A stretch of 21,402 bases of DNA from Alphaproteobacteria bacterium (GTDB lineage: Bacteria > Pseudomonadota > Alphaproteobacteria > Micavibrionales > UBA2020). Location of the stretch: positions 1 through 21,402 of the forward strand of contig JADYYV010000094.1 in assembly GCA_020853455.1 (NCBI GenBank), given 5' to 3'. The translations under genes and the position numbers were made by a program. Positions 1 to 7,369 of the stretch are shown piece by piece (positions within the stretch are counted from its first letter, which is position 1; each line of letters opens with the position of its first letter). Below the pieces are notes generated by a model that worked only from the letters and a program-made list of their open reading frames with translations, was not told where the DNA came from and made no database searches.

Positions 1-78
1 ACATGGCTGGGGGCATTTATCCTGCTGGGCAGCATGGCTGCGGTGATCGGTTACATACTGATGAATTGGGGCAGATAG
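1..78 (+). CDS. C-terminal end of a membrane protein (partial)
   Basis: Frame 1 is open from the window edge to a TAG at 76-78 and gives 25 residues, mostly hydrophobic (Leu, Ile, Ala, Val, Gly) and ending Asn-Trp-Gly-Arg. This looks like a final transmembrane helix with a very short tail. The start lies outside the window, so the family cannot be told. Reading-frame openness over 25 codons alone is weak evidence; the hydrophobic composition and a clean promoter-bearing gap after it support a real gene end. Confidence 0.45.
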   Translation, partial: TWLGAFILLGSMAAVIGYILMNWGR

Positions 79-125
79 CGTTTGGCGGATGTAACCAACT
101 AGTGATTGATTATCCTTGGAAATTT

Positions 126-162
126 GCACTTTATTGACATAATTAAAGTGCGCCCCTATACT
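126..162 (+). promoter_or_regulatory. sigma70-type promoter with inverted repeat around the -35 box
   Basis: TTGACA at 134-139 and TATACT at 157-162 are separated by exactly 17 bases, a near-consensus sigma70 promoter. An exact 8-bp inverted repeat (GCACTTTA at 126-133, TAAAGTGC at 144-151) brackets the -35 hexamer, with a 10-bp spacer that contains it. A repressor bound to both arms would block polymerase. Transcription should begin near 169, leaving a leader of about 40 bases before the ATG at 209. The promoter is well supported; the operator role of the repeat is inference. Confidence 0.7.
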
Positions 163-208
163 TTTGAAACCTCGACATCTGCGAAGATTTTTTGAAAAAA
201 GGACGGCC

Positions 209-751
209 ATGTCTCAGCAGGATTCATTTCGTTCGCTCGTCAACCGCGCTTTCCAGGTGAAGCCGCTGGTGGCTGATCGCAATGGCGTGAATTTTTTCGT
301 CGAGCCGGTCGACCTGAACGACAGCTACCTGTTCCGCGAACACGAAGCGGCGGGCGAGGCGAAGAACCTGACGCCCATCAAGACCATCGACATCGAAATC
401 CCGACCAATCTGCGCGAATTGCCGCGTCCGCGTATTTCCGATGTGCTGCCGCAGATCCCGCCTGAATTGCTGGCGGAGGCGACAGCGTTCAAGCTGAAGC
501 TTCCGGATTCCACCTTGTCGGGCGAGGATATTTCCGTCCCGGCGCAGCTGACGCTGTTCAAGGGGCCGCTGCCGGAAAACGTGAAGAACCAGCCCGTGAT
601 TTTGCGCGGCAAGCGCTTCGATGCGCCGATCCCCGCGCCGCCTGGGGCGGAGCCGGAATTCGACGCATCGGGCGCTGGACACCTGACAAAGCCGTTGCCC
701 GCGCCGCGCACAGCTGTTTTCAGGCAAAAGCCGCCCCCCAAGGTCAATTGA
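209..751 (+). CDS. hypothetical protein, Pro-rich, with shared N- and C-terminal motifs
   Basis: Encodes 180 residues from the ATG at 209. An AAAAAAGGA stretch just upstream serves as ribosome binding site, so I prefer this start to the in-frame TTG at 164. There is no signal peptide, membrane segment or cysteine. The middle is rich in Pro and Leu with blocks of the form PRPRISDVLPQIPPELL. I recognise no family. The N-terminus holds FRSLVNRAF (residues 7-15) and the C-terminus ends in PAPRTAVFRQKPPPKVN. Both have counterparts in the two ankyrin proteins and in the 13035-13745 protein. It is the first gene after the strong promoter at 134-162 and is followed 54 bases later by a CYTH gene on the same strand, so the two are probably cotranscribed. 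Function unknown; likely cytoplasmic. Confidence 0.75.
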   Translation: MSQQDSFRSLVNRAFQVKPLVADRNGVNFFVEPVDLNDSYLFREHEAAGEAKNLTPIKTIDIEIPTNLRELPRPRISDVLPQIPPELLAEATAFKLKLPDSTLSGEDISVPAQLTLFKGPLPENVKNQPVILRGKRFDAPIPAPPGAEPEFDASGAGHLTKPLPAPRTAVFRQKPPPKVN

Positions 752-805
752 CTCCCCTGCGACATGTGATAGCGTAACGCCTTCAAACAATCCCGCGAGG
801 ACAGC

Positions 806-1501
806 ATGGCCAGCCCGCCCAAGACGCAAGTCGAAGACGAACAGGAAGTCAAAATCGTGCTGTCCAAGGGCGACCTTGAAAAAGTGTTCAACGCGCTGGT
901 GAAGGAACACGCGCCCAGGCATGTGGAACACAAATACCTGCCGCGCCATTATTACGACACGCCGAACCTCGACCTCGACCAGAACGGCCTTTCCGTGCGG
1001 GTACAGTACAAGATGGGCAAGGGCGGAACGGTCGGCGGCAACGAACAGACCGTCAAGATCGATATCAGCCAGGGCGCGGCGCTGGCGGGCGGCGCCCTGT
1101 TCCGCCGCGAGATCAAGAACCCCATGAAGGATCACGCGCCCGACCTGTCCATCGTGACCGACAAGGACGCCAAGGCCGCGCTGAAGCCGTTTTTGGGCAA
1201 GCCGCTGAAGCATATCTTCACCGCCGCCATCGAACGCCGCTATTTCGAGATTGAATCCGGCAAGGGCCGCAACAAAAGCACGGTCGAAGTCGCCTTTGAT
1301 GTGGGGGAAATCATCCTGCCGCATAACGACAGCCACACGCCGTTTTACGAGATCGAGATCGAGCGCAAATCCGGCACTGCCGCCGGCATAGACGCCCTGC
1401 GCGACAAGATCCTCGCGCTTGCTCCCTCGGCCAAGGTGCAGCCTGCGCCGAAGTCGAAGCAGGGCACGGATCTGTACCGCAAATCGCCGAAGTCGCCTTA
1501 A
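806..1501 (+). CDS. CYTH-domain protein (triphosphate-metal tunnel enzyme family), copy 1
   Basis: 231 residues. CYTH proteins fold into a tunnel that binds a triphosphate group and metal ions; members include inorganic triphosphatase, thiamine triphosphatase and CyaB-type adenylate cyclase. The signature ExExK is E12, E14, K16. It is followed by YYDTPNLDL, a Leu-Ser-Val-Arg strand, QTVK, AAIERRYF, EVAFDVGEI and the paired acids of YEIEIERK, so every usual tunnel element is present. There is no CHAD domain, unlike E. coli YgiF. The ATG follows GCGAGGACAGC, a good ribosome site. The gene at 1851-2564 is a close paralogue. Substrate cannot be told from sequence; inorganic triphosphatase is a reasonable guess. 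The family assignment is confident. Confidence 0.85.
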   Translation: MASPPKTQVEDEQEVKIVLSKGDLEKVFNALVKEHAPRHVEHKYLPRHYYDTPNLDLDQNGLSVRVQYKMGKGGTVGGNEQTVKIDISQGAALAGGALFRREIKNPMKDHAPDLSIVTDKDAKAALKPFLGKPLKHIFTAAIERRYFEIESGKGRNKSTVEVAFDVGEIILPHNDSHTPFYEIEIERKSGTAAGIDALRDKILALAPSAKVQPAPKSKQGTDLYRKSPKSP

Positions 1502-1605
1502 GCTTCAGAATTCTCAGAAAACCCATTGTTAATGCGGTGCAAAATGCCCCATACTTGGGGTGCAACTATTTGCAGTCTGATTCTATCATTGAAGAGGGAA
1601 TACGG

Positions 1606-1830
1606 ATGACGGCACCAAAAATCGACGTTTCGGGAATGAAATCCTGGGTTATCCAATGCTCCGCGGATAATTTCGAACACGCAGCTTACCTCTCGGCCGT
1701 CTTTTCCGAGGTTATTTCCGTCAATGACAAGGCGCACCGCCTTCAGATTGCCAGCCTCACCGAGATGCTGAAGGGCCAGTTTGAAAAGCTGGGCGCGGCA
1801 GTCTCCAAATCGCAACCCTGCGCGGTCTGA
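1606..1830 (+). CDS. small hypothetical protein (74 aa)
   Basis: The ATG at 1606 is preceded by GAAGAGGGAATACGG, a good ribosome binding site, so I prefer it to the in-frame ATG at 1537. The protein has an acidic/neutral helical look, with hydrophobic positions spaced as in amphipathic helices (AAYLSAVFSEVISV, LQIASLTEMLKGQF). There is no signal peptide or membrane segment. It lies between the two CYTH paralogues, 104 bases after the first and 20 bases before the second, all on the plus strand, so it may share their transcript. I recognise no family. A weak promoter-like pair (TTGTTA at 1526, CATACT at 1550) lies upstream. Confidence 0.6.
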   Translation: MTAPKIDVSGMKSWVIQCSADNFEHAAYLSAVFSEVISVNDKAHRLQIASLTEMLKGQFEKLGAAVSKSQPCAV

Positions 1831-1850
1831 TCCGCCCCACCTGAATATCG

Positions 1851-2564
1851 ATGGCCAAAAAGAAAAAATCCGCCAAATCCTCCGAAGTCGAGCAGGAGCT
1901 GAAGCTCCAATTGTCGCACCGCGACCTTGAAAAGGTCTTCGCCGTGCTGCGCAAGAAAGCCGTCGGCAAAAAGGTCGAGCATAAATACCTACCGCGCGCC
2001 TATTTCGATACCCGCGATCTGCTGCTTTATCGCAATTCCGTTTCCGTGCGCGTCCAGTACAAGCCCGGCAAGGAAGGCAAGATCGGCGGCTATGAACAGA
2101 CCGTCAAATTCGACCTGCCGCCCGAAAAGGGCGTCGTCGCCGGCGCCTTTTTCCGGAAAGAATGCAAGGATATGGTCTCAAGCCATATCCCGCTGCTGGC
2201 CAAAATATCGGATGCCGAGGGCAGGGCGGTTGCGAAACGCTTCCGCGCCAAGCGCCTGTTCCATATCTTCACCGCCGCCATCGAACGCCGGTCCTTCAAC
2301 CTGAAGGTCGGGCGCGGCAAGAAGGCGGGCGTGGTCGAGGTTGCCTTTGATGTGGGCGAAATCTTCCTCGATGCGCAGGGCCGCCGTCAGGCGTTTTCCG
2401 AGATCGAGATCGAAATGGTGAAGGGGCATCCCGATGCCATCCACACAGCCGAGCTGATGGTGCGTGGCCTTGCCCGCTCCGCCGCGCTGCAGCCGCTGTC
2501 AAAGGCGCAACAGGGCAGCCGCCTGTATCGCGCCGCGACCCGCCGCAGCAAAACGCACCGTTGA
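1851..2564 (+). CDS. CYTH-domain protein, copy 2
   Basis: 237 residues, clearly homologous to the protein at 806-1501 along its length. It has ExExK at E14, E16, K18, then HKYLPRAYFDTRDLLL, SVRVQYKPGK, QTVKFDL, AAIERRSF, EVAFDVGEI and EIEIEM. The CYTH catalytic tunnel therefore looks intact. It differs by a Lys-rich N-terminus (four consecutive Lys at residues 3-6) and an Arg-rich C-terminus. No clear Shine-Dalgarno precedes the ATG; it starts 20 bases after the 74-residue gene and may be translated by coupling. A 29-base stretch is identical between the two CYTH genes (1211-1239 and 2262-2290). Role is presumably hydrolysis of a triphosphate compound, but the substrate is unknown. Confidence 0.85.
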   Translation: MAKKKKSAKSSEVEQELKLQLSHRDLEKVFAVLRKKAVGKKVEHKYLPRAYFDTRDLLLYRNSVSVRVQYKPGKEGKIGGYEQTVKFDLPPEKGVVAGAFFRKECKDMVSSHIPLLAKISDAEGRAVAKRFRAKRLFHIFTAAIERRSFNLKVGRGKKAGVVEVAFDVGEIFLDAQGRRQAFSEIEIEMVKGHPDAIHTAELMVRGLARSAALQPLSKAQQGSRLYRAATRRSKTHR

Positions 2565-2627
2565 TCAATCACTTCAAGCGCCAAGTTTATTTTTTACGCG
2601 AACGCGTCGCGGGCGGCATCGTGTGTC

Positions 2628-2645
2628 ATGTTTTACATGAAACAT
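2628..2645. promoter_or_regulatory. inverted repeat, possible operator
   Basis: ATGTTTTACATGAAACAT is a 6-6-6 inverted repeat (ATGTTT, spacer, AAACAT). It sits in the AT-rich gap of 253 bases between the second CYTH gene and the DUF4919-like gene. It is followed by AT-rich sequence that could hold a promoter, but I find no convincing -35/-10 pair. An operator role is inference. Confidence 0.3.
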
Positions 2646-2817
2646 TTAATGTAAGCCATTCATAAGTATGATCTTATCTGTATTTTTTGACTGCAAATCC
2701 CTCATGTATTGGATGAAGTGGTCACATATGCGATGCCGCATGATTTATCGGCGAGGGGCTTGTTTTTTCCCGTGAAAAACGTGAAATAGAAGGCAACGCA
2801 TTGACCGGAGTTTCCCC

Positions 2818-3531
2818 GTGAAGAATTATCTGTTTGCCATTTTGCTCGCAGCGACCTGCGCGACGGCTCCCCTGATGGCGCTGGCTCAACAGCCCGCAGC
2901 CGGCACGGCCACCGCGACACCGGCTGTTGTGGCGCCGGTTTCCAAGGACGACGAATATCTGGCGCTGGTCGCCAAGGTCAATACCGATAACGCCAGCAAC
3001 GCCGCAATCGACTGGACGCAGCTGCGCAACCTTTATGTACAGACCTCGTTTTATGATCCCTATGGCGGCGCACAGGCAATATGGTATTCCCTGCAACGCG
3101 CCGGTATGCAGGTCGTTGCTAACCCGAGCGATGAAAACGTGAAGGCCTATCGCGACCTGCTGAACAAGCATTTCGCCCATTACCGTTCCCACCTGCAGGC
3201 GATCGACCTGTGGAACAAGACCAAGACCAGCGTGATCAACAAGATCCTGCATGAAAACGCGTTCCGCGACATTCTGCGCTCTATCCGCCTGACCGGCGAC
3301 GGCAAAACGCCCGAAACGGCGTTCAAGGTGATCGATCCTGCCGAGGAGCATATGATCCTCAAGACCTTCCATTACCGCCTGGTCGGGCAGGAATTCCGCC
3401 AGAACAATGGCCAGTTCTGGGACGTTCTGAAATACATCAACCCGCAGACCGCGTCGCCCGACGGCAAAGATGTGCCGCAGGAGATGTTTTTCAACGTGAA
3501 CGTCATCCTGGCCGCGCCCAATCGCGGCTGA
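2818..3531 (+). CDS. exported DUF4919-like protein
   Basis: 237 residues from a GTG start with GGAG at 2807-2810, seven bases upstream. Residues 1-23 form a Sec signal peptide (Lys, then a hydrophobic core, ending ALA before QQ), so the mature protein is probably periplasmic. After a short Pro/Ala/Thr linker, the body contains WTQLRNLYVQTSFYDPYG near residues 65-82. The C-terminal third contains GDGKTPETAFKVIDPAEEH and MFFNVNVIL. These match my memory of the DUF4919 pattern (tyrosine-rich helix, then a GDGKSPETAF-like strand and a FNV strand). Function of that family is unknown. The gene stands alone, preceded by a 253-base gap and followed by a hairpin and the tRNA promoter. Family call is moderate; the signal peptide is clear. 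Confidence 0.75.
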   Translation: MKNYLFAILLAATCATAPLMALAQQPAAGTATATPAVVAPVSKDDEYLALVAKVNTDNASNAAIDWTQLRNLYVQTSFYDPYGGAQAIWYSLQRAGMQVVANPSDENVKAYRDLLNKHFAHYRSHLQAIDLWNKTKTSVINKILHENAFRDILRSIRLTGDGKTPETAFKVIDPAEEHMILKTFHYRLVGQEFRQNNGQFWDVLKYINPQTASPDGKDVPQEMFFNVNVILAAPNRG

Positions 3532-3567
3532 TTTATCCAGAATTTCCAGAAACATGCGGCGCTGCGT

Positions 3568-3586
3568 CAAAAAACACCGTTTTTTG
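3568..3586 (+). terminator. AT-rich hairpin, possible terminator
   Basis: CAAAAAAC and GTTTTTTG form an exact 8-bp inverted repeat around a three-base loop, 36 bases after the stop of the DUF4919-like gene, followed by CTTTGATTT. The stem is A/T-rich and thus weak, but the position and the run of T in the right arm fit a terminator in either direction. Confidence 0.35.
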
Positions 3587-3588
3587 CT

Positions 3589-3616
3589 TTGATTTGTGCC
3601 GGAACTGCGATATATA
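3589..3616 (+). promoter_or_regulatory. probable promoter of tRNA-Trp-secE-nusG
   Basis: TTGATT at 3589-3594 and TATATA at 3611-3616 are spaced by 16 bases, a fair sigma70 match. It lies about 85 bases before the tRNA-Trp gene, and no other promoter-like pair is obvious between here and secE. Confidence 0.4.
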
Positions 3617-3701
3617 AACGGTCAAGTTAACCTCCCAAAATTTAGAATCTCTCAAATCCGGTCTTCGGAAACGAGGGGTCGCAGGGGGAAAACGGGAACG
3701 A

Positions 3702-3777
3702 AGGAGCGTGGCTCAATTGGTAGAGCATCGGTCTCCAAAACCGAGGGTTGGGGGTTCGAGTCCCTCCGCTCCTGCCA
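3702..3777 (+). tRNA. trnW: tRNA-Trp (anticodon CCA)
   Basis: The 76-base sequence folds as a full cloverleaf. The acceptor AGGAGCG pairs with CGCTCCT. The D arm is GCTC/GAGC. The anticodon stem TCGGT/ACCGA encloses loop CTCCAAA, with anticodon CCA. The T arm has GGGGG and CCCTC around TTCGAGT. The discriminator is G and the 3' CCA is encoded in the DNA. tRNA-Trp directly before secE is a common bacterial arrangement. A small CCCCC/GGGGG hairpin (3780-3793) follows and may help 3' processing. Confidence 0.97.
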
Positions 3778-3829
3778 TTCCCCCAAACGGGGGCGTGGCT
3801 GGCACTAAAAGAAAAAGGTAAGGCACGAG

Positions 3830-4030
3830 ATGTCGAAGAATATCGCCCAGTTCGCCCGCGAGGTCCGTCAGGAAACGCTGAAGGTGAGCTGGCCGTCGCG
3901 CAAGGAAACCGTGACCACGACGATCGTCGTGTTCATCATGGTGTTCATTATGTCGATGATCCTCTTGTTTTCCGACTGGGTGATCTCCAGCGCGATCAAG
4001 TTCATCCTGACACTCGGCACAAAATTTTAA
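3830..4030 (+). CDS. secE: preprotein translocase subunit SecE
   Basis: 66 residues, the short single-helix form of SecE found in most bacteria outside the enteric group. The N-terminal amphipathic part has FAREVRQETLKVSWPSRKET, the family hallmark (the VxWPsrxET block). One transmembrane helix (about residues 30-55) follows. SecE clamps SecY in the Sec channel of the inner membrane. The AAGGTAAGG ribosome site precedes the ATG. It follows tRNA-Trp by 52 bases and precedes nusG by 14 bases, in one operon. Confidence 0.96.
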   Translation: MSKNIAQFAREVRQETLKVSWPSRKETVTTTIVVFIMVFIMSMILLFSDWVISSAIKFILTLGTKF

Positions 4031-4044
4031 GAGTTTAGAAAATC

Positions 4045-4578
4045 ATGGCACAGCGCTGGTACGTCCTTCATGTTTACTCCGGCTTCGAGAAAAAAGTCGC
4101 GTCCTCCATCCTCGAAACCGCCAAAAAGCGCGGCCTCGACCAGTACATCGCCGAAGTGATGGTGCCGACCGAAGAAGTCGTCGAAGTCCGCCGCGGCCAG
4201 AAGGTCAACGCGGAACGCAAATTCTTCCCGGGCTATGTGCTCGTGAAAATGGACATGAACGACGACGCATGGCACCTCGTCAAGAACACCCCGAAAGTCA
4301 CCGGCTTCCTGGGCGCCGCAGGCACCAAGCCGCAGCCTATCTCGGAAACCGAAGCGCAGCGCCTGCTGAAGCAGATGGTCGATGGCGCGGAACGCCCCCG
4401 TCCGTCCGTCATGTACGAAATCGGCGAGCAGGTCAAAGTCTGCGACGGTCCGTTCAACTCCTTCAACGGCGTCGTCGAGGAAATCGACGAACAGAAAAGC
4501 CGCCTCAAGGTCCTCGTGTCGATCTTCGGCCGCTCCACGCCGGTCGAGCTGGATTTCAGCCAGGTCGAAAAGACCTGA
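4045..4578 (+). CDS. nusG: transcription termination/antitermination factor NusG
   Basis: 177 residues, the usual length. The NGN domain (residues about 4-115) opens with RWYVLHVYSGFEKKV and holds FFPGYVLVKM, the face that contacts the RNA polymerase clamp. The C-terminal KOW domain (about 125-177) begins at GEQVKVCDGPFNSFNGVVEEI and ends in FGRSTPVELDFSQVEK; in E. coli this domain contacts Rho or S10. It shares an operon with secE. The next gene is a TerC protein 38 bases later, not rplK as is usual. Confidence 0.97.
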   Translation: MAQRWYVLHVYSGFEKKVASSILETAKKRGLDQYIAEVMVPTEEVVEVRRGQKVNAERKFFPGYVLVKMDMNDDAWHLVKNTPKVTGFLGAAGTKPQPISETEAQRLLKQMVDGAERPRPSVMYEIGEQVKVCDGPFNSFNGVVEEIDEQKSRLKVLVSIFGRSTPVELDFSQVEKT

Positions 4579-4616
4579 TACCGGATTTATCCTCCATGCA
4601 CAGAGGCTGTCCTTAA

Positions 4617-6170
4617 ATGGAATGGCTGATGGATCCAACCGCCTGGGCGGGCCTTGTCACGCTGGTCGTGCTCGAGCTTGTGCTGGGCATCGACAACCTC
4701 GTCTTTATCGCCATCCTCGTCGACAAGCTGCCGCAGAAGCAGCGCGACCGCGCGCGCAAGCTCGGCCTGTTCCTCGCCCTTGCCATGCGCGTCGTGCTGC
4801 TGGCCGCCATTTCCTGGCTTGCCTCGCTGACCTCGCCCTGGCTGACCTTCGCCGACAAGACGTTTTCCGCCCGTGACTGCATCCTGATCGGCGGCGGCTT
4901 GTTCCTGCTGTATAAGGCGACCACCGAAGTCCACGGGCGCATCGAAGGCCACGGCCACCGCAAGGGCCCCGCGCTGAAGGCGCAGTTCTGGATGGTGGTC
5001 ATCCAGATCGTCATCCTCGACGCCGTATTCTCGCTCGATGCCGTCATCATGGCGATCGGCATGACCGAACATCTGATGGTCATGATTATCGCCGTCACGA
5101 TTGCGATCGGCATCATGGTGTCGGTCAGCAAGGCGCTGACGACCTTCGTCAACAAGCACCCGACGGTCGTGATGCTCTGCCTTGGCTTCCTGCTGATGGT
5201 GGGTTTCAGCCTCGTGCTGGACGGGTTCGGCTATCACCTGCCCAAGGGCTACCTTTACGCCGCGATCAGTTTCTCCATCATCGTCGAAAGCTTCAACCAG
5301 TTCGCGCAGGCGAAGCTGAAAAAACGCGTCAAGACGACTGATGTGCGCGAACGCACGGCCGACGCCATCCTGAAACTGATGGGCGCAAAACCGCTGGAGA
5401 CGGTCGAGGAAATGCGCGAGGCGAATGCCGTGCTGGCCGAAGCCGCGCAGACGGGCGTGCTGTCGGCCTCCGAAAAACAGATGCTGCGCGGGGTTTTGAA
5501 CCTGAATGCGCGCCCCGTCCATACCGTCATGACCCCGCGCCGCGATATCGTGGCGGTCGATATGTCGCGCGGCGACAAGGAATTGCTGGAATCCGTGCGC
5601 AAGGCGGAACGGTCGCGCCTGCTGGCGATTGACGGCGATCTTGATAACGTCGTGGGCATCCTGCGCAAGGATGAATTCCTCGCCAAATGGCTGGGCGGCG
5701 ACCGCCAGACGATGGATAGACTGCTCGAAGAACCGCTGTTCGTGCGCGAAGACACGACCGTTATGGCGCTGCTGGAATTCCTGAAAAAATATCCGGCGGG
5801 TATCGCCGTTGTGACAGATAGCGACGATGTCGTGGCGGGCGTTGTCACGCATCTGGATCTGCTGGAGGCGATTGCCGGCGAATTCCCGAGCCAGCACGAG
5901 CCCTATGCGCCCCTGTCGATCCATGAAAACGCCGAAGGCGGGCTGACCATCGACGGCATGGCGTCCGTCTATGATGTGGCGCATAAACTGGGGGTTGATT
6001 ACACGCCCGACGGGCATTTCGCCACCATTGCGGGGCTGGTGCTGCACAGCCTTGGCCGCATGCCCGCGGTCGGCGACCAGCTGGACTGGCAGGGCTGGCG
6101 CATCAAGGTCAAGCAGATGGACGGCCGCCGCATCGCCAAGCTCAAGGTTCATAAAATCGTCGAAGAATAA
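4617..6170 (+). CDS. TerC family membrane protein with CBS pair and CorC/HlyC domain
   Basis: 517 residues in three parts. Residues 1-235 are a TerC integral membrane domain with about seven helices; the conserved acidic motifs LGIDN (D26) and ILDAVFSLDA (D135, D141) lie within helices and are thought to bind metal in this family. Residues about 303-425 are a CBS pair, starting with VMTPRRDIVAVD, a nucleotide-sensing module. Residues about 437-513 are a CorC/HlyC-associated domain. E. coli YoaE and YegH have the same architecture. The probable role is metal-ion (possibly Mn) handling or export at the inner membrane. It begins 38 bases after nusG with no terminator between, so it is probably cotranscribed with secE-nusG. 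Its stop lies three bases from the stop of the convergent peptidase gene. Confidence 0.9.
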   Translation: MEWLMDPTAWAGLVTLVVLELVLGIDNLVFIAILVDKLPQKQRDRARKLGLFLALAMRVVLLAAISWLASLTSPWLTFADKTFSARDCILIGGGLFLLYKATTEVHGRIEGHGHRKGPALKAQFWMVVIQIVILDAVFSLDAVIMAIGMTEHLMVMIIAVTIAIGIMVSVSKALTTFVNKHPTVVMLCLGFLLMVGFSLVLDGFGYHLPKGYLYAAISFSIIVESFNQFAQAKLKKRVKTTDVRERTADAILKLMGAKPLETVEEMREANAVLAEAAQTGVLSASEKQMLRGVLNLNARPVHTVMTPRRDIVAVDMSRGDKELLESVRKAERSRLLAIDGDLDNVVGILRKDEFLAKWLGGDRQTMDRLLEEPLFVREDTTVMALLEFLKKYPAGIAVVTDSDDVVAGVVTHLDLLEAIAGEFPSQHEPYAPLSIHENAEGGLTIDGMASVYDVAHKLGVDYTPDGHFATIAGLVLHSLGRMPAVGDQLDWQGWRIKVKQMDGRRIAKLKVHKIVEE

Positions 6171-6173
6171 AGC

Positions 6174-7217
6174 CTAGTCGTTTTTGCGGCCCAGCTTTTT
6201 GCAGGCCTGCTTCAGCAGTTTTCCGCTGATCTGGTTTTTGGGCGCATCGCGCAGGATTTTTTCCGTCACATGCGCGGCGAACGATCCCCTGGGCGCGGCA
6301 TTATATACTTTCGCGACGTTTTCCAGCCATTCCCGCTGCGACAGTTTTTCAAGGCGCATCGTGCCCTGCGGCATCGGCAGGTTGCGGGGTGCGCGGTGGG
6401 AAATTTTGTCGAACACGCCGCGCAGGCGCTCCGCCATATCATGTCCGCTGTCGGGCGCTTTCGGCACCGGGTTCATCCATGCCAGCCGGCTTGCCAGTTC
6501 CTCGATTTCGCCTTGTTTGGGGGCGTATCGCTGCGCCGCCGTTTCGGCCGCCGACTGCACGTCCCGGGGCGACAATATCGCTGCGCCGGCATTTTTCAGC
6601 GCGGCATCCAGCGCGGGCGAAGTGGTATGGATGCCGGGCGCGCGCAAGGCGCGGGTGAGCGACACCGCCTTAGCCTGTTCCTGCGTCATCACCCGCTGCG
6701 ACAAATTGCGCAGCACGGCGAAGACGTCCGCCGCCATTTCCGCCTCCGCCCGTTCATGGGGCAGGGCGTCGTGCTGCGACGGCTTGCCCTGGCGCGACAG
6801 GCCGCGCCAGTTCGCGGTAAACCCGTTGCGCGTGACGGCGTGGCCCAGTTCATGGGCGAAGGCATAGGCCGCTTCCTGCGCCACGGTCGATGTCGCGCCC
6901 AGATATTTCGATTTCGGCTGCGACGATGACGCGACAAGGATGTTGCCGGTCGCGTAATCGACCTCCGCCACCCCGTTTTTCATCAGGAATTTTTCAACGG
7001 CGTGAAATATGGCGGTTTCCGGTTTTTCCGTTTCGCCCAACGACCGGATGAAAGCGGGCGAGGCCTTGCGCAGCCAGTCGCGCAATTGCCGCGCGGCTTC
7101 CGGCGATGACAGGTCGATAAAAGTGACCTGTGCCGTTTCCTGCGGGTAATCGCGCCGCGCGGCCAAAACGGCGGCGGCATAATCGAAAACGGGGGATGGG
7201 GGCGTCGGGTCAGTCAT
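6174..7217 (-). CDS. putative zinc metallopeptidase (HELGH), copy 1
   Basis: 347 residues, no signal peptide. The zinc-binding helix reads AYAFAHELGHAVTRNG, with H122, E123 and H126. A likely third ligand is E160 in the helix AEAEMAADVFAVLR, giving the ExxxD spacing seen in gluzincins and in ImmA/IrrE-type peptidases. The N-terminal part FDYAAAVLAARRDYPQETA followed by VTFIDLSSP is nearly repeated in the gene at 9348-10397, so the two are paralogues with a shared, unnamed N-terminal domain. The C-terminal half (about 180-347) is helical and basic, ending KKLGRKND. It is divergent from the ankyrin gene at 7370. A minus-strand promoter lies at 7245-7273. Substrate unknown; the peptidase call rests on the motif. 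Confidence 0.72.
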   Translation of the reverse strand: MTDPTPPSPVFDYAAAVLAARRDYPQETAQVTFIDLSSPEAARQLRDWLRKASPAFIRSLGETEKPETAIFHAVEKFLMKNGVAEVDYATGNILVASSSQPKSKYLGATSTVAQEAAYAFAHELGHAVTRNGFTANWRGLSRQGKPSQHDALPHERAEAEMAADVFAVLRNLSQRVMTQEQAKAVSLTRALRAPGIHTTSPALDAALKNAGAAILSPRDVQSAAETAAQRYAPKQGEIEELASRLAWMNPVPKAPDSGHDMAERLRGVFDKISHRAPRNLPMPQGTMRLEKLSQREWLENVAKVYNAAPRGSFAAHVTEKILRDAPKNQISGKLLKQACKKLGRKND

Positions 7218-7244
7218 GGCATCCGGTTTTGAAAATATTTTACA

Positions 7245-7273
7245 TAGATATTACAAAGGGATAGGAATGTCAA
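7245..7273 (-). promoter_or_regulatory. minus-strand promoter of peptidase copy 1
   Basis: Read on the minus strand, TTGACA (7273-7268) and TATCTA (7250-7245) are 17 bases apart. They sit in a 152-base AT-rich divergent gap. The -35 box is consensus and the -10 is partial. The leader before the ATG at 7217 would be about 20 bases. Confidence 0.45.
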
Positions 7274-7369
7274 CGACCAGCTATCGCGAGGCGCCGGACA
7301 ATTAATAAATTATTCAATAAAATCAGGTATATATAGTTCATCTATTAAAACTGCAGCGACAGGTTATAC

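Noticed and set aside
224..1336. Minus-strand open frame of 370 codons over the first orphan and the first CYTH gene
   Set aside because: It runs across two plus-strand genes and their gap. The CYTH gene is clearly real and the plus strand has a promoter and ribosome sites.
3780..3793. CCCCC/GGGGG hairpin after tRNA-Trp as a terminator
   Set aside because: Only five pairs and no T run follow; secE has no other promoter, so transcription should pass through.
4587..6152. Minus-strand open frame of 521 codons opposite the TerC gene
   Set aside because: Same register effect as opposite rpoB. The product is His/Asp/Arg-rich without domains, while the plus-strand protein has three known domains.
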